Positions 63,035 through 64,000 of a DNA stretch of 64,000 nucleotides are shown here, piece after piece. Below the pieces are notes generated by a model, which searched no databases, was not told the origin of the DNA, and was given only the letters and a program-made list of their open reading frames with translations. Position 1 is the first letter of the stretch; every line of letters begins with the position of its first letter. The DNA is from Ruminococcus sp. (GTDB taxonomy: Bacteria > Bacillota > Clostridia > Oscillospirales > Acutalibacteraceae): positions 44,572 through 108,571 of the forward strand of contig JAFTIP010000015.1 in NCBI GenBank assembly GCA_017456845.1, read 5' to 3'. A program made the position numbers and the translations under genes.

Positions 63035-64000
63035 TTACTGAGCCTTGGCTAAAAGCTCCTCAACTGCCGCAAGACGTGCACATACACAGAACACATCCAT
63101 AGCTACTTCAAGCTCAGAAGCAGGAGGAAATGTAGGAGCAATACGGATGTTAGAGTCTTTAGGGTCTTTGCCGTAAGGATAAGTAGCACCGGCAGAAGTA
63201 AGCACAAGACCTGCATTTTTGCACATTCTTACAACCTTGGATGCAGTGCCCTCCATAACGTCGATACTTACAAAGTAACCGCCATTGGGCTTGCACCATT
63301 TTGCAAAGCCTTTATCCGCAAGCTTTGCATCAAGTTTTTTAAGCACCATTTCAAAACGAGGCTTGAGGATTTCCTTATGCTTGAGCATATGGGATTTAAC
63401 GCCGTCTAAATCCTTGAAGAACAACATATGACGAAGCATATTGATTTTATCAAAGCCGATAGTCTGGCTCTGGTATCTGCGATGAATAACCTCCATAGTC
63501 TTCTCACCGGCTGCCATTGCAGCTACACCTGAGCCCGGAAAAGTAATTTTAGAAGTTGAGCAGAAGATAATGGGAAGCTCGGTATTACCTGTTTTGCGGC
63601 ATTCATCCATAAGGCTTATGAGAGTATCACCTTCATCAGCAATATCGTGAACACAATAAGCGTCATCCCAGATAATTCTAAAGTCCTTTGCCTTGGGCTT
63701 TAAAGCGGCAAAACGCTTAACTGTTTCGTCAGAATAAGTATAGCCCTGAGGATTGGAATACTTGGGAACGCACCAGATACCCTTGATTGTGTCGTCAGCT
63801 TCTACCAAAGACTCAACCATATCCATATCAGGACCTGACTCTGTCATAGGAACAGGAATCATTTCGAAACCGAAATATTCTGTAATACCAAAATGTCTGT
63901 CATAACCGGGAACAGGACACAAAAACTTTCTCTTTTCCTCTAAAAGCCAAGGCTTAGCACCCTCGCAAACAGGAGTATACATAAAATTAGCAATAGTATC
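63035..64000 (-). CDS. Aspartate-type aminotransferase, PF12897/AspB-4-like (5' end cut by window edge)
   Basis: PLP enzyme, open to the window edge (N terminus missing, about 100 residues likely lost). Marks are FLCPVPGYDRHFGI, GIWCVPKYSNPQGYTYSDE, FRIIWDDAYCVHD, the PLP-lysine region CSTSKITFPGSGVAAM, and a C-terminal NIRIAPTFPP. This belongs to the MocR-like/AspC4 aminotransferase family rather than the one at 12.8 kb. Probably uses aspartate or a related amino acid. The C-terminal stop is followed by a terminator. Confidence 0.9.
   Translation of the reverse strand, partial: DTIANFMYTPVCEGAKPWLLEEKRKFLCPVPGYDRHFGITEYFGFEMIPVPMTESGPDMDMVESLVEADDTIKGIWCVPKYSNPQGYTYSDETVKRFAALKPKAKDFRIIWDDAYCVHDIADEGDTLISLMDECRKTGNTELPIIFCSTSKITFPGSGVAAMAAGEKTMEVIHRRYQSQTIGFDKINMLRHMLFFKDLDGVKSHMLKHKEILKPRFEMVLKKLDAKLADKGFAKWCKPNGGYFVSIDVMEGTASKVVRMCKNAGLVLTSAGATYPYGKDPKDSNIRIAPTFPPASELEVAMDVFCVCARLAAVEELLAKAQ

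Overview
The window reads as chromosome of a low-GC, spore-forming, anaerobic Gram-positive bacterium of the Clostridia, most likely a Ruminococcus/Oscillospirales-type gut fermenter. Signs are sporulation genes (spoIIR, yabP, yabQ, a SpoVB-family flippase), AddAB, HPr kinase, WhiA, RapZ, a CIRCE-controlled groESL operon, the MEP isoprenoid route (dxs, ispE, ispA), and two secreted dockerin proteins of the kind used in cellulosomes or amylosomes. Nearly all genes lie on the minus strand, and no phage, transposon, CRISPR array, rRNA or tRNA was recognised. The content is mostly core chromosome. No intergenic stretch exceeds about 270 bases.

Layout. 1-2.6 kb: xseA (cut by the window edge), a TsaD-like M22 paralog and nusB. 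2.7-17.2 kb (minus): sugar transferase, O-antigen-ligase-type membrane protein, LURP-one-like protein, Lrp regulator with aminotransferase, ispE, spoIIR, addB, addA and a secreted dockerin/starch-binding/esterase protein. 17.2-18.9 kb (plus): DUF1292 protein, a probable 6S RNA, and a divergent GpsA. 18.9-20.8 kb: a dockerin/Ig-like protein behind a possible ECF-sigma promoter, and a membrane-anchored C39-like peptidase. 20.9-28.9 kb: a complete ornithine-cycle arginine operon argG-H-C-J-B-D-F. Its sigma-A promoter is covered by a double ARG box, and the ArgR gene lies at 48.4 kb. 29-31.9 kb: a lipoprotein and CIRCE-groES-groEL. 31.9-58 kb: a long, tightly packed minus-strand series, in transcription order hprK, PHP phosphatase, murB, rapZ, whiA, xseB, ispA, dxs, tlyA, nadK, argR, recN, recJ, rel, dtd, MBL hydrolase, hemZ, a coiled-coil protein, SpoVB family, mazG, hup, rqcP, yabP, yabQ, divIC, S1 protein, hpf, rRNA methyltransferase and an orphan ABC binding protein. 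58.2-59.2 kb (plus): a DUF421-DUF4363 pair. 59.2-64 kb (minus): a zinc/manganese-type ABC transporter, a secD plus secF-like pair, and an aminotransferase cut by the window edge.

The most unusual item is the SecD/SecF-like pair at 60.85-62.9 kb. SecD keeps the fold signatures but has lost the conserved TM4 Asp motif. The partner is a 210-residue protein that aligns by eye to SecF with its large extracellular domain and its charged TM motifs gone. This suggests a SecDF-derived complex that no longer runs on proton flow. Other notable points are an esterase joined to a CBM26-like starch-binding module and a dockerin, a distal ARG-box cluster about 205 bp from the arg promoter, and several promoters embedded in or abutting terminators.

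All calls come from reading the sequence and translations by eye; no database search was run.
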